Source: Deltaproteobacteria bacterium UBA2409 (GTDB lineage Bacteria > Bdellovibrionota_C > UBA2361 > DDRT01). From it: a stretch of DNA of 64,000 nt. The stretch is taken from assembly GCA_002343185.1 (NCBI GenBank), contig DDRT01000020.1:84657-148656 (forward strand), written 5' to 3'. This document shows, piece by piece, positions 40,214 to 48,236 of the stretch. The notes beneath the pieces are model-generated. The model was not told the origin of the DNA. It searched no databases and was given only the letters and a program-made list of their open reading frames with translations. Position numbers and translations under genes: made by a program. The stretch's first letter is position 1, and the number at the start of each line of letters is the position of its first letter.

Positions 40214-41144
40214 AATTAGAGAGTTAGAAATTAATCCAGCACTAGTTCTTTCTCCAATGAGCGGAGTGACAACCTCCGCATTTAGACGACTTATAAAAAG
40301 AAACAATCCAGGGTGTGTTGGTTTAACAGTTTCAGAATTTGTTTCTGTTGAAGCAATTACCAGAGGAGTTAAGCGTACTTTTGAGATGATGAAATTTAGA
40401 TCAGAAGAGAGACCATATGGTGTACAGATCTTTGGTGCTGACCCAAAACGTATGGCTGATGCTGCTCAGATTGTTGAAGAGCTTGGTGTTGATCTTGTTG
40501 ATATTAATTGTGGGTGTCCTGCTCCTAAGGTTGTAAAAAAAGGGGGTGGTTGTGAATTAATGAGAAACCCTGATCTTTTAAAGGAAATTTTCACAGGGGT
40601 AAGAAATGCCATAAAAATTCCTCTAACGATGAAGATGAGGACTGGATGGGATGAGAGCTCAAAAAACTTTCTTGAAGTAGCAAAACTTGCAGAAGACTGC
40701 GGAGTTGAAGCAATAACAATTCATGGAAGAACTAGAGCTCAATCTTACAGAGGGGAAGCAGATTGGAGTTTTTTTGATAAAGTTCTATCAAGTGTATCTA
40801 TACCTGTATGTGGGAGTGGTGATGTTGTAAGCAAAGAGTCAGCAATATCGAAATTCAATTCGGGAGTCTCAGGTCTTTATATCGGCAGAGGCGCACTATC
40901 TAATCCGTTTATTTTCTCCGAAATCATCGGTAGATCTATAAGAAAAGCTCCAGAGCAGCTTCTTCTAGAATATATCGCTCTACTTCGAGAGGACTTTCAA
41001 GATTCAGCTTGTATCGGTAAAGTAAAGCAGCTAGCGTCGCAGTTCGCTAAAGGAACACTTTGGAGGAAGCAGGTTCTCTTAGAAATGGAACTTTCACGGA
41101 TAGAGGAGCTCCTTCAAAGTAAAGAGGTTTATGTTACGTATTAA
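40200..41144 (+). CDS. tRNA-dihydrouridine synthase (DusB-like)
   Basis: 314 residues. FMN TIM barrel: VLSPMSGVTTSAFRRLI, YGVQIFGADPKRMADAA, VDINCGCPAPKVVKKGGGCELM with the catalytic Cys, TMKMRTGWDE, ITIHGRTRAQSYRG and VSGLYIGRGALSNP. It reduces uridine in the tRNA D-loop with NADPH. 14-bp overlaps on both sides bind it to the kinase and the ABC ATPase. Confidence 0.92.
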   Translation: MKTFKIRELEINPALVLSPMSGVTTSAFRRLIKRNNPGCVGLTVSEFVSVEAITRGVKRTFEMMKFRSEERPYGVQIFGADPKRMADAAQIVEELGVDLVDINCGCPAPKVVKKGGGCELMRNPDLLKEIFTGVRNAIKIPLTMKMRTGWDESSKNFLEVAKLAEDCGVEAITIHGRTRAQSYRGEADWSFFDKVLSSVSIPVCGSGDVVSKESAISKFNSGVSGLYIGRGALSNPFIFSEIIGRSIRKAPEQLLLEYIALLREDFQDSACIGKVKQLASQFAKGTLWRKQVLLEMELSRIEELLQSKEVYVTY

Positions 41145-41841
41145 AAATGGTTGGTGTATTTTAGGTGAAAAACCCATTCTTCAGGGCATTACAACCGAGT
41201 TTAAAGATGAAGCCATAACTGCGCTTATTGGGCCAAGTGGGGGTGGAAAAAGTACACTCTTGAAGTGTCTCTCAGGTGTTTTGCCTCTAGATACTGGCGA
41301 AGTTAGATCTCACACAGATTCAATATCATTATTGTTCCAAGAGGGTGCTCTTTTTGATTCTATATCAGTTATAGATAATGTAGCTTTTCCGCTAGTTCAG
41401 GGTAGAGTACCAGTAGCGACACTTCCAAAATCTGAGCGAACTTTCGTTGAAGAAAAGTGTTTAAAAATTCTTGAAAGAGTTGGCCTCAAAGAGGCTATTA
41501 ACAAACTTCCAGGGCAGTTAAGCGGAGGGATGAGAAGACGCGCATCACTTGCTAGAGCTCTTGTTACAGAACCAGAGATCTTGCTTTTAGATGATCCAAC
41601 AGCCGGTCTTGACCCTGTTGCTTCATCAGTAATTATGCAGCTTATTGTAGATGTTTATAATGAGTACAAGCCCACCACTATTATATGCTCTCATGATCTT
41701 CGTCGCTTACTTCCGATTTCAGAGTATGTTTTAGCTCTTAGTGATGGTCATATTGTTTATGATGGAAAACGAACCGAGCTAGGTAATAAAGCAAAACCAG
41801 AGCTCCACCATTTTGTTTCATGTCGATATGACTGGACGTAA
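41131..41841 (+). CDS. ABC-transporter ATPase, MlaF/Ttg2A-like, without permease
   Basis: 236 residues. Walker A GPSGGGKST, Q-loop LLFQEGALFDSISV (the ALFDS wording is typical of MlaF), signature LSGGMRRRASLARAL, Walker B ILLLDDPTAGLDP and H-loop CSHDL. MlaF drives phospholipid traffic between outer and inner membranes together with MlaE, MlaD and MlaB. None of these is adjacent, so the ATPase must pair with a permease elsewhere. Overlaps both neighbours by 14 bp. Confidence 0.88.
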   Translation: MLRIKNGWCILGEKPILQGITTEFKDEAITALIGPSGGGKSTLLKCLSGVLPLDTGEVRSHTDSISLLFQEGALFDSISVIDNVAFPLVQGRVPVATLPKSERTFVEEKCLKILERVGLKEAINKLPGQLSGGMRRRASLARALVTEPEILLLDDPTAGLDPVASSVIMQLIVDVYNEYKPTTIICSHDLRRLLPISEYVLALSDGHIVYDGKRTELGNKAKPELHHFVSCRYDWT

Positions 41842-42556
41842 AGAGCAACGAGAAGAATTTTTTGCTGGAATGGGTGTTCCCGAGCGCACTGAATTCATCC
41901 CTGATGAATTTCAAAAAGAAGCCGTAAGGCTTTCCACTGGTGGACACGACACCTTGGTTGTGGCTCCTACTGGATCAGGAAAAACGTTTATTGCAACTCA
42001 AGCAATCGAAGCCACTTTGGAACTTGGACTCAGAGCTGTCTATACAACTCCGCTTAAGGCACTTTCAAATACAAAGTTCACAGAATTTAAGGCCAGGTTT
42101 GAGCCAAAGTACAGAGTTGGATTGTTAACAGGGGATAGAAAGATTGAAGGTGATGCTCATGTGGTAGTTGCTACAACTGAGATATACAGAAACGAACTTT
42201 ATAGAGGAGACGGAAGATTTAGTTTAGTGGTATTGGACGAGGTTCATTTTATAGGGGATCAACAGAGAGGACCTGTTTGGGAAGAGGCGATAATTTTAAC
42301 ACCTCTTTCAGCTACACTATTAATGCTCTCTGCATCTATTTCTAATTCAAAAGAGATCGCTGAGTGGATCTCGCATGTCAGAGGAAAATCTTGCGAGATA
42401 GTTACTAAGACTGAAAGACCTGTAGCACTGAGATATGGATTTATACATCCAGATTTGGGAATTGTTCCACTAGAAACTAAAGATCAAAAAGTAAACCGAG
42501 ATGTAATCCATTATTATGGGGAAGGACGAAGAGAAAATAGGAGACGTAGAAGGTGA
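41828..42556 (+). CDS. Ski2-like DExH helicase, N-terminal part (RecA1 only)
   Basis: 242 residues from the ATG at 41828 (a TTG at 41813 is possible). It holds only the first RecA lobe: PDEFQKEAVR (Q-like region), VVAPTGSGKT (motif I), TTPLKALSNTK, LTGDRKI, VVATTEIYRNEL, VVLDEVHFIGD (motif II DEVH) and LMLSASISN (motif III). It stops after an Arg-rich tail RRENRRRRR. The second lobe is encoded by the next gene, which starts GTGA over this stop. A cut domain pair or a split gene; see findings. Confidence 0.85.
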   Translation: MTGRKEQREEFFAGMGVPERTEFIPDEFQKEAVRLSTGGHDTLVVAPTGSGKTFIATQAIEATLELGLRAVYTTPLKALSNTKFTEFKARFEPKYRVGLLTGDRKIEGDAHVVVATTEIYRNELYRGDGRFSLVVLDEVHFIGDQQRGPVWEEAIILTPLSATLLMLSASISNSKEIAEWISHVRGKSCEIVTKTERPVALRYGFIHPDLGIVPLETKDQKVNRDVIHYYGEGRRENRRRRR

Positions 42557-43950
42557 TTAGAGAATTTCCTATTTCAAAAATGTTTCCTCTTCTTGAAAAA
42601 GATAATCTTCTTCCATCCATTGTTTTTCGTTCTGCCAGAAGGCAATGCGATCAGGATTTAGATTTTCTTGCTAGGATGAAAAAAGGGAAGTTAAATACTG
42701 CTGGCCAAGAGAAAATTTTAGCTGCACTTGAGCGAGCAGTTAAAAAACATTCACTGCCCGATGACGTAATTAGAAACCATCCACAACTATCAGCCTTACT
42801 ATCAACAGGAGTAGGTGCTCATCATGCTGGACAACTTCTTCCTTGGAGACTTCTTTTAGAAGAGTTAATGTCCCAAGGAGAGTTAAGACTTATGCTTGCA
42901 ACTGGAACTGTTGCTGCTGGGGTAGATTTTCCTGCCAGAAGTGTTGTCATTACCTCTCACTCAAGAAGAGATCAAGAAGGATTTAGAGCGATTACGGCTA
43001 GTGAACTTCAGCAGATGTCAGGTCGTGCTGGAAGAAGGGGTAAAGATCATGTCGGTTTTTGTCTAGTAGCACCAAGTGTGTTTTGTGATGCAAGGGTAAT
43101 TCAGCATGTGTCACATCTTCCACCTGAGCCATTAAGATCTGCTTACTTTGCTGCGCCATCAACAGTACTCAACCTTCTTAAATATAGAAACGTTGATGAT
43201 CTGAAATATACAGTTGAAAGAAGTTTGGCAGCATTCATTGATGAGAAACACTCAGTAAGACTGATGGAGATGGCAGATGATGAGGAAGAGAAAGTGTCAT
43301 CATATCAGGGGGACCATAAAAAGAAGGCAGAAAGACGTGTTAGAAGAAAACGTGCCGAAGCCGAATCTCTTAAAAATAGGCAGTCTTGGCTTTTAGATCA
43401 GACTCTTCGTGGATTAACAGATTTAGGATTTGTAGAAGGAAGCACACTTTCACAAAAAGGCATTTGGGCTGCCGAGCTTTGTACGAGTCTTGTTCTAGAA
43501 CTTGCAGAAGCAATTAACCTAAGCCTGTTTACTGAACGTCCGAAAGAGATCTTGATTGGATTAATTGCATCATTAGCAGGAGATCCTCACAGAAATTATC
43601 TATCAATTAGAAAAAATCCAATTCCTAAAGGTGACTTTCAAAAACTATCTCAGATTGTAGAAAGAGTTAGACTTTCATATCAAAATCCGTTTGCTCAGGA
43701 GATAAAAGTCCAACCTGATGCGGCAGTTACAGTGATTACATGGCTTGAGAGTGAATCTTGGCTTGAGTTCTCGAGTCTTCTACGGCTTGCAGGGATAGCC
43801 GAAGGTGATGTTTCAAGACTGGTTACACAGACAGCCGATCATCTCCATCAGATGACAAAACTAAAGGAGTATTTTCCTGCACTTGCAGAGCAGGCTTTTG
43901 AGTGCAGACTTAGTTTACTGAAACCTCCATTTACGGAACCTGAGGTGTGA
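42553..43950 (+). CDS. Ski2-like DExH helicase, C-terminal part (RecA2 and accessory domains)
   Basis: 465 residues from a GTG that overlaps the upstream TGA. It begins with lobe-2 sequence LPSIVFRSARRQCDQDL, then GVGAHHAGQLLPWRLLLEEL, LMLATGTVAAGVDFPARSVVI (motif V) and QMSGRAGRRGKDHVG (motif VI), followed by winged-helix/ratchet-like helices as in Ski2/Mtr4-type enzymes. It has no ATP-binding lobe of its own and must work with the preceding protein. The upstream frame is closed by a TAG at 42547-42549. Confidence 0.85.
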   Translation: MIREFPISKMFPLLEKDNLLPSIVFRSARRQCDQDLDFLARMKKGKLNTAGQEKILAALERAVKKHSLPDDVIRNHPQLSALLSTGVGAHHAGQLLPWRLLLEELMSQGELRLMLATGTVAAGVDFPARSVVITSHSRRDQEGFRAITASELQQMSGRAGRRGKDHVGFCLVAPSVFCDARVIQHVSHLPPEPLRSAYFAAPSTVLNLLKYRNVDDLKYTVERSLAAFIDEKHSVRLMEMADDEEEKVSSYQGDHKKKAERRVRRKRAEAESLKNRQSWLLDQTLRGLTDLGFVEGSTLSQKGIWAAELCTSLVLELAEAINLSLFTERPKEILIGLIASLAGDPHRNYLSIRKNPIPKGDFQKLSQIVERVRLSYQNPFAQEIKVQPDAAVTVITWLESESWLEFSSLLRLAGIAEGDVSRLVTQTADHLHQMTKLKEYFPALAEQAFECRLSLLKPPFTEPEV

Positions 43951-44756
43951 TTTTTGTACTCTTTGTTGTGCTCTTTTTCACACTGCTTGATGTCTCAAGA
44001 AAAATAGTAAGTAAAGAGTATAGCCCACTCAGTATAACGTTCTATATGGTGCTTGTAATGGCACTTGGATACTCAGTCCAAGCTCTTCCTGAGTTTTTAA
44101 ATAGTGGCGTAACCTCAAAGGCTTTGTATCTTGGAATAGTCTCAGGGATTTTTGGAATGGTAGCAAACTTAAGTTTTGTATCGGCTCTAAGATCTGGACC
44201 AATTAGTGTACTAACCCCATTGCTAGGATTTAGTGCTTTGGCCACAGTTCTATGTGATTTTTTATTTCTCTCTAAGACTCTTTCTTTAATTCAAAGTGTT
44301 GGTTTACTTACAGTCCTTATCGGAAGTTTTTTTCTAGTTCGAGTTGGTTCAATCGAAAAGGTTCCACAGAAAAGTCTAGTTTTAGCATTGCTCGCTGCAA
44401 CCGGTTGGGGGATGCAAACCTTCTTAGATCCTATAGGGATGGCTGAAGTAGGAGTATTTAGATGGGGTGCAATTATTTCTTTTAGCATTCTATTACCTCT
44501 ACTTTATTTTGTTAATGAAATATCTTTTAGCTGGAAACTAATTTTTCCTGGCATGTTTTTATTCCTAGCAAGCCTCTCTCAATTAAAGGCTCTTGAAACT
44601 ATAAACTCAGGTATACTTGAGAGTATAAAGAGAGGAACGATACTTCCGTTAGCGATGTTGTTAGGGGCTATGATATTTAAAGAAAAAATATCCAACCGAA
44701 AAGTGTTTGCAGTTCTGGTTCTGCTTAGTGGCGGGGTATTAGTGAGCTTAGGGTGA
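43947..44756 (+). CDS. EamA/DMT-superfamily transporter
   Basis: 269 residues with about ten membrane helices in two EamA repeats (first repeat to ~135, second from VLALLAATGWGMQTFL). ALRSGPISVLTPLLGFSALATVL and TINSGILESIKRGTILPLAMLLGAMIFKEKIS are the repeat ends where DMT family members carry conserved Pro/Glu residues. Substrate unknown; drug/metabolite or amino-acid export are typical. GTG start overlaps the helicase stop as GTGA. Confidence 0.85.
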   Translation: MIFVLFVVLFFTLLDVSRKIVSKEYSPLSITFYMVLVMALGYSVQALPEFLNSGVTSKALYLGIVSGIFGMVANLSFVSALRSGPISVLTPLLGFSALATVLCDFLFLSKTLSLIQSVGLLTVLIGSFFLVRVGSIEKVPQKSLVLALLAATGWGMQTFLDPIGMAEVGVFRWGAIISFSILLPLLYFVNEISFSWKLIFPGMFLFLASLSQLKALETINSGILESIKRGTILPLAMLLGAMIFKEKISNRKVFAVLVLLSGGVLVSLG

Positions 44757-44773
44757 ACTAAAATGAATCATTT

Positions 44774-44862
44774 ACTTGGGGGTCAGGCCGGAAGGCCTGA
44801 CCCCCGTTTCTTGCTTCGTCCGCTGGCGCGGACGACAGATCCTTCCGGCCTGACCCCCAAGT
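44774..44862. repeat. GGGGTCAGG-family palindrome, copy 5 (triple stem)
   Basis: 22-bp perfect outer arms (44774-44795 and 44841-44862). The left arm also folds with the following bases as GGGGGTCAGGCC-GGAA-GGCCTGACCCCC (44778-44805). The inner hairpin CGTCCGC-TGGC-GCGGACG (44817-44834) is identical to copy 2. It lies between convergent genes. Confidence 0.92.
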
Positions 44863-44865
44863 ACG

Positions 44866-45399
44866 TTACCTTTTCCTAAACCCGAAAAAATTTTTATTAC
44901 CACACATGACAGTTGGGCTTAGGCCACGGGTCTTCTCTATTAGATCATTTATTGCTCCTTCAATTCCAGAGTGCTGACCCTGAACTGAGTTAGTAGATGT
45001 AGTAATGTCTCTTGATTTTTGATCGTCAGTAATTATTATCTGAGCAATTCCTGAATCAAAAAAACCTCGTCCTGAGCCTTTCGGCTCTAGTTTTGCATTA
45101 GTTATTGCAAGCTGAGTAATAAGTGGAGAAATAGTATCAAGTTTTTCTTTATCTACATTAACTAGCTCATCTTCAAGCACGACTTTCTTCTCACCTTGCA
45201 TTTCTCCGCACTCAGTGAATAATTTTTCACCTTGAAGAGTATATTGCTCAAAAAAACTCCCTGTTAGAGTTCCTTTTCTTAAGAATAATGAAACATGCTG
45301 ATATTTTGGCTTTGGAGTTTCAGGCAATGGGGGGGTGGTGCTACTACAGGATACTAATAGAAGAACCAGTCCTAAAAATTTCGTAAGTTTGCTTACCAT
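44866..45399 (-). CDS. hypothetical lipoprotein
   Basis: 177 residues. The signal MVSKLTKFLGLVLLLVSC ends in a lipobox (LVSC), then a Pro/Thr tether. The mature domain has strands and a charged middle and two further cysteines (FTECGEM, PTVMCGN) that could pair. No family recognised. It starts 23 bp from the divergent apt gene, so both promoters overlap in a very short space or lie within coding sequence. Confidence 0.65.
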   Translation of the reverse strand: MVSKLTKFLGLVLLLVSCSSTTPPLPETPKPKYQHVSLFLRKGTLTGSFFEQYTLQGEKLFTECGEMQGEKKVVLEDELVNVDKEKLDTISPLITQLAITNAKLEPKGSGRGFFDSGIAQIIITDDQKSRDITTSTNSVQGQHSGIEGAINDLIEKTRGLSPTVMCGNKNFFGFRKR

Positions 45400-45422
45400 G
45401 ATATCTCTTGTACACTTATATA

Positions 45423-45938
45423 ATGAACCTTAACAAGTTTATCCGTGATATCCCTGATTTTCCACAACCTGGCATTTTGTTTAGAGATATTACCCCACTA
45501 TTACAAAACCCAGAGGCCTTCTCATACTCAATAGATAAGCTTTGTGAGTCTGTTAAAGCCCTTGGTGGTGAGGCGATAGTCGGAATTGAATCAAGAGGAT
45601 TTATATTCGCTGCACCAGTTGCTGCTAGGCTAGGTCTTCCATTTATTCCAGTTAGAAAACCAGGAAAGCTTCCAGCTGAGAGAAAAACGGTGGAGTATTC
45701 ACTTGAATATGGATCTAGTCAGCTCGATATACATCTAGATGCTTTAGTTCCAGGGCAGGGCGTTGTTGTTATAGATGATCTGTTGGCTACTGGAGGCACC
45801 TCAAAGGCTGCTGCTGAATTAGTTGAGATGGTAAGGGGTCATGTCAGGGGGATGCTTTTTGTAGTCGAAATCGCATCACTAAATGGAAGAGAAGTCTTAA
45901 AAGACTATGAATGTAGCTCCTTAGTTAGGTTTGACTAG
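45423..45938 (+). CDS. apt: adenine phosphoribosyltransferase
   Basis: 171 residues, Apt length, from MNLNKFIRDIPDFPQPGILFRDITPLL (shown in part) at 45423; an upstream TTG at 45408 adds five residues and is not needed. PRPP-binding motif GVVVIDDLLATGGT, ESRGFIFAAP and the flexible loop RKPGKLPAE are all present. It makes AMP from adenine and PRPP. A TATAAT overlaps the ATG but cannot be this gene's promoter. Confidence 0.95.
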   Translation: MNLNKFIRDIPDFPQPGILFRDITPLLQNPEAFSYSIDKLCESVKALGGEAIVGIESRGFIFAAPVAARLGLPFIPVRKPGKLPAERKTVEYSLEYGSSQLDIHLDALVPGQGVVVIDDLLATGGTSKAAAELVEMVRGHVRGMLFVVEIASLNGREVLKDYECSSLVRFD

Positions 45939-45958
45939 CAGAGTCTCCTCGAAGCAAT

Positions 45959-47251
45959 TTATAGTTTTGGAGATAGATGTCTTAAAACTGCTTCTATGTC
46001 TGGACAGGTTGTATCTACTCTCGTTTTTGAATCTCGCAATCTAAGTGAATTATCACCATTAAGAAAAATAATATGTGAGTGTCCCCATCTAGTTGCATAG
46101 TCAAACTGCTTCTTCATTTTATGGGCTTCAGGGTAAACCTCGCATGGTATATGTGCATCCCTTAGCTTATCAGCGATCATAAAAAGGTTATGTTTTTTGC
46201 CATCATCTTCAAGAGGAATAAAAACTTTTACTTGAGATCCAGCTTCACGACTTTCAAGATATACTAAAAGTCTATCAAGCCCTATTGAACCCCCTACCCC
46301 AGGTATAGAATCGGAAGAGAATGTTTCAACAAGATCATCGTATCTTCCACCTGATGATATACTTCCAAGCTCGGCTCTGTCCTTTAATACGGTTTCAAAA
46401 ACCATTCCTGTATAGTAGCCAAGACCACGAGCAACAGTCAGATCAAGTTCAAATCTCTCATCATTGCCAAGTAGGGATATTATCTCTCTTGTTTCAGAAC
46501 TTCCACGGGTAAGATTTTCTCTAACTAAAGGAAGATCATTATTAAGTGTTTCTTCAAGGTGAGTTATTAGTTGAAGTCCTCGTTTTTTAAATAGCTCAAA
46601 AGTCCATCTTATTGAATCTTCACTGAGACTTGTAGTTTCAAGAAGTTCTTTTAAAACTCCATCCTCTCCAATTTTATCAAGCTTATCTATTGCACGAAGA
46701 AGCGGTGTGGCTTCAGGTAATCCTAAATGAAATGCAACTGCATTCATTAGACATCTGTGGTTAATCTTAACTACAAAGTCCTTAACTGAAATAATATCAA
46801 GTGATTTAACAACCACAAGTAAAATTTCAGCATCAGCAAGAACAGATCTTGTTCCTACTATGTCAAAATCACATTGAGTAAACTCCCTGTATCTTCCAGC
46901 CTGAGGCCGCTCTCCTCTAAAGACGTTGCCGATAGCATATCTTTTAAAAGGAAGACCTACTTCGTTTTTATATTGTGCGATGAATCTAGCAAGAGGAACT
47001 GTCAGATCGAATCTTAGACCAACATCCCTGTCACCTTGATCTTTAAAATGAAAGATCTGCTTAGATATCTCCCCTTCTTCACCCTTTAGTGTTTCAAGGT
47101 ACTCTAAGTGTGGTGTCTCTATTGGCAAAAACCCAAATAGTTTAAATACAGCTTTAAGTTGATCGATTAAAAACTCTTTTTTTAGAGTTTCAGGTGGTAA
47201 CCTGTCATGGAAACCCCGTAATGTTTTTGGCTCTATTTTCGATGAATCCAT
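45959..47251 (-). CDS. hisS: histidyl-tRNA synthetase
   Basis: 430 residues. Class II core: motif 2 FKRYAIGNVFRGERPQAGRYRE split by usual spacing, histidine-binding ARGLGYYTGMVFE, and GGSIGLDRL (motif 3). The C-terminal anticodon-binding domain follows (VKVFIPLED..., YPEAHKMKKQFDYATRWG). Essential for charging tRNA-His. Upstream on its strand is TTTAAAAT about 10 nt before the ATG, with an AGAGGT ribosome site. Confidence 0.95.
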   Translation of the reverse strand: MDSSKIEPKTLRGFHDRLPPETLKKEFLIDQLKAVFKLFGFLPIETPHLEYLETLKGEEGEISKQIFHFKDQGDRDVGLRFDLTVPLARFIAQYKNEVGLPFKRYAIGNVFRGERPQAGRYREFTQCDFDIVGTRSVLADAEILLVVVKSLDIISVKDFVVKINHRCLMNAVAFHLGLPEATPLLRAIDKLDKIGEDGVLKELLETTSLSEDSIRWTFELFKKRGLQLITHLEETLNNDLPLVRENLTRGSSETREIISLLGNDERFELDLTVARGLGYYTGMVFETVLKDRAELGSISSGGRYDDLVETFSSDSIPGVGGSIGLDRLLVYLESREAGSQVKVFIPLEDDGKKHNLFMIADKLRDAHIPCEVYPEAHKMKKQFDYATRWGHSHIIFLNGDNSLRLRDSKTRVDTTCPDIEAVLRHLSPKL

Positions 47252-47397
47252 ACCTCTATTGATTTTAAACTGTAACGAGAATAATAGCGACAGATAGCTT
47301 CGTAATTCAAAGCAGAAATGAAATAAACTATCGAAATAAAAGAAAAAGCAAGAATTTACAGAAAATTCTCCGATTTTAGTGGAGTAGGACTATTATC

Positions 47398-47406
47398 TGG
47401 TATAAT
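47398..47406 (+). promoter_or_regulatory. extended -10 promoter, leaderless-type
   Basis: TGGTATAAT: a perfect TATAAT at 47401-47406 with the TGn extension, 9 nt before the ATG at 47416. No Shine-Dalgarno exists between, so transcription should start at or 1-3 nt before the start codon. Confidence 0.6.
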
Positions 47407-47415
47407 TACTAACTG

Positions 47416-48213
47416 ATGACAGATTTATATCAACCTGCTCTAAAACATGCAGACCCTGTCAACGTAAGCTCCGGAGGCTATAGCACGGAGGAACGATTAC
47501 TCGAGATACTTACTGGTCATATTGAAGAATTTAAAAAACGAGGCCTTGAGCTTTTTAGTGGTATCAAAAACTTAGACGATGCTTTAAATCACCCAGCTCT
47601 TATCGGGAAAGGCGAAACCTGTTTTGTATTTGAATTTGGCAGCATTGAAGCTTTTGGAGAAATTCAACCTCTCATTGCAAAAGTGGTATACAGAAAATCA
47701 AAAACGAATGATGTAAAACTAGGGGAGCCTGTTAGAACTAGGACTCCAGATTTAGAAAGCGTTTTAGATTCAGTTACTGAAACAAGTAGGTCTCTAATTG
47801 AACTTGGTATTCCTGTTTCCCCACAGGTGCAACTCAGTATAGATCTAGAGGGTTCTAAATTCTTCTTTCATGTTGGTGTTGATCTCAAAAATGAAGGAGA
47901 GATATACGAGGCAGCCGATCTTGAAACTTTAAGTATCAGCAATAAGGAAAATCTTCAAAATGAGTTAAATGGTTACATTGAGCTACTTGAGCCAATGCGT
48001 AGAGGAGAGACTAGGTATCGCATTGATATAACAAATCATAGTGAAAGTAATGATTCTATCCTAGCAATTAAGCGAATTTTTTACATTATCGTACCTAATG
48101 GAAGTCGCGAAGGAAGACTTGTAGCTTCTGACCTAAATCATGTGGTACTTCAACACAATAGGCGTACTGATGATGCCTATGATTTACTACTCAAGATGCA
48201 TCGACCTTCTTGA
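47416..48213 (+). CDS. protein-kinase-like N-lobe protein of unknown function
   Basis: 265 residues, soluble. LIGKGETCFVFEFGS...PLIAKVVYRK looks like the glycine loop and the ATP-anchoring Lys of a protein-kinase-like fold, and LVASDLNHVVLQHN near the C-terminus could be a short lobe end. No HRD or DFG motif is seen, so it may be a pseudo-kinase or an unrelated fold. It is followed 23 bp later by a tyrosine-phosphatase-like gene, which makes a signalling pair plausible. Family unknown. Confidence 0.55.
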   Translation: MTDLYQPALKHADPVNVSSGGYSTEERLLEILTGHIEEFKKRGLELFSGIKNLDDALNHPALIGKGETCFVFEFGSIEAFGEIQPLIAKVVYRKSKTNDVKLGEPVRTRTPDLESVLDSVTETSRSLIELGIPVSPQVQLSIDLEGSKFFFHVGVDLKNEGEIYEAADLETLSISNKENLQNELNGYIELLEPMRRGETRYRIDITNHSESNDSILAIKRIFYIIVPNGSREGRLVASDLNHVVLQHNRRTDDAYDLLLKMHRPS

Positions 48214-48236
48214 GTATTTATTAGTATCATTGGTCT

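Noticed and set aside
42540..42560. Programmed -1 frameshift joining the two helicase ORFs
   Set aside because: No slippery heptamer of the X XXY YYZ type is visible, and a TAG closes the downstream frame 3 bp before its GTG.
2737..44862. CRISPR array from the repeated palindromes
   Set aside because: Copies are dispersed over 42 kb, differ in length, and have no regular spacers or cas genes.
45418..45423. TATAAT at the apt start as its promoter
   Set aside because: It overlaps the ATG, so transcription would begin inside the gene; Apt needs the MNLNKFIRDIP start.
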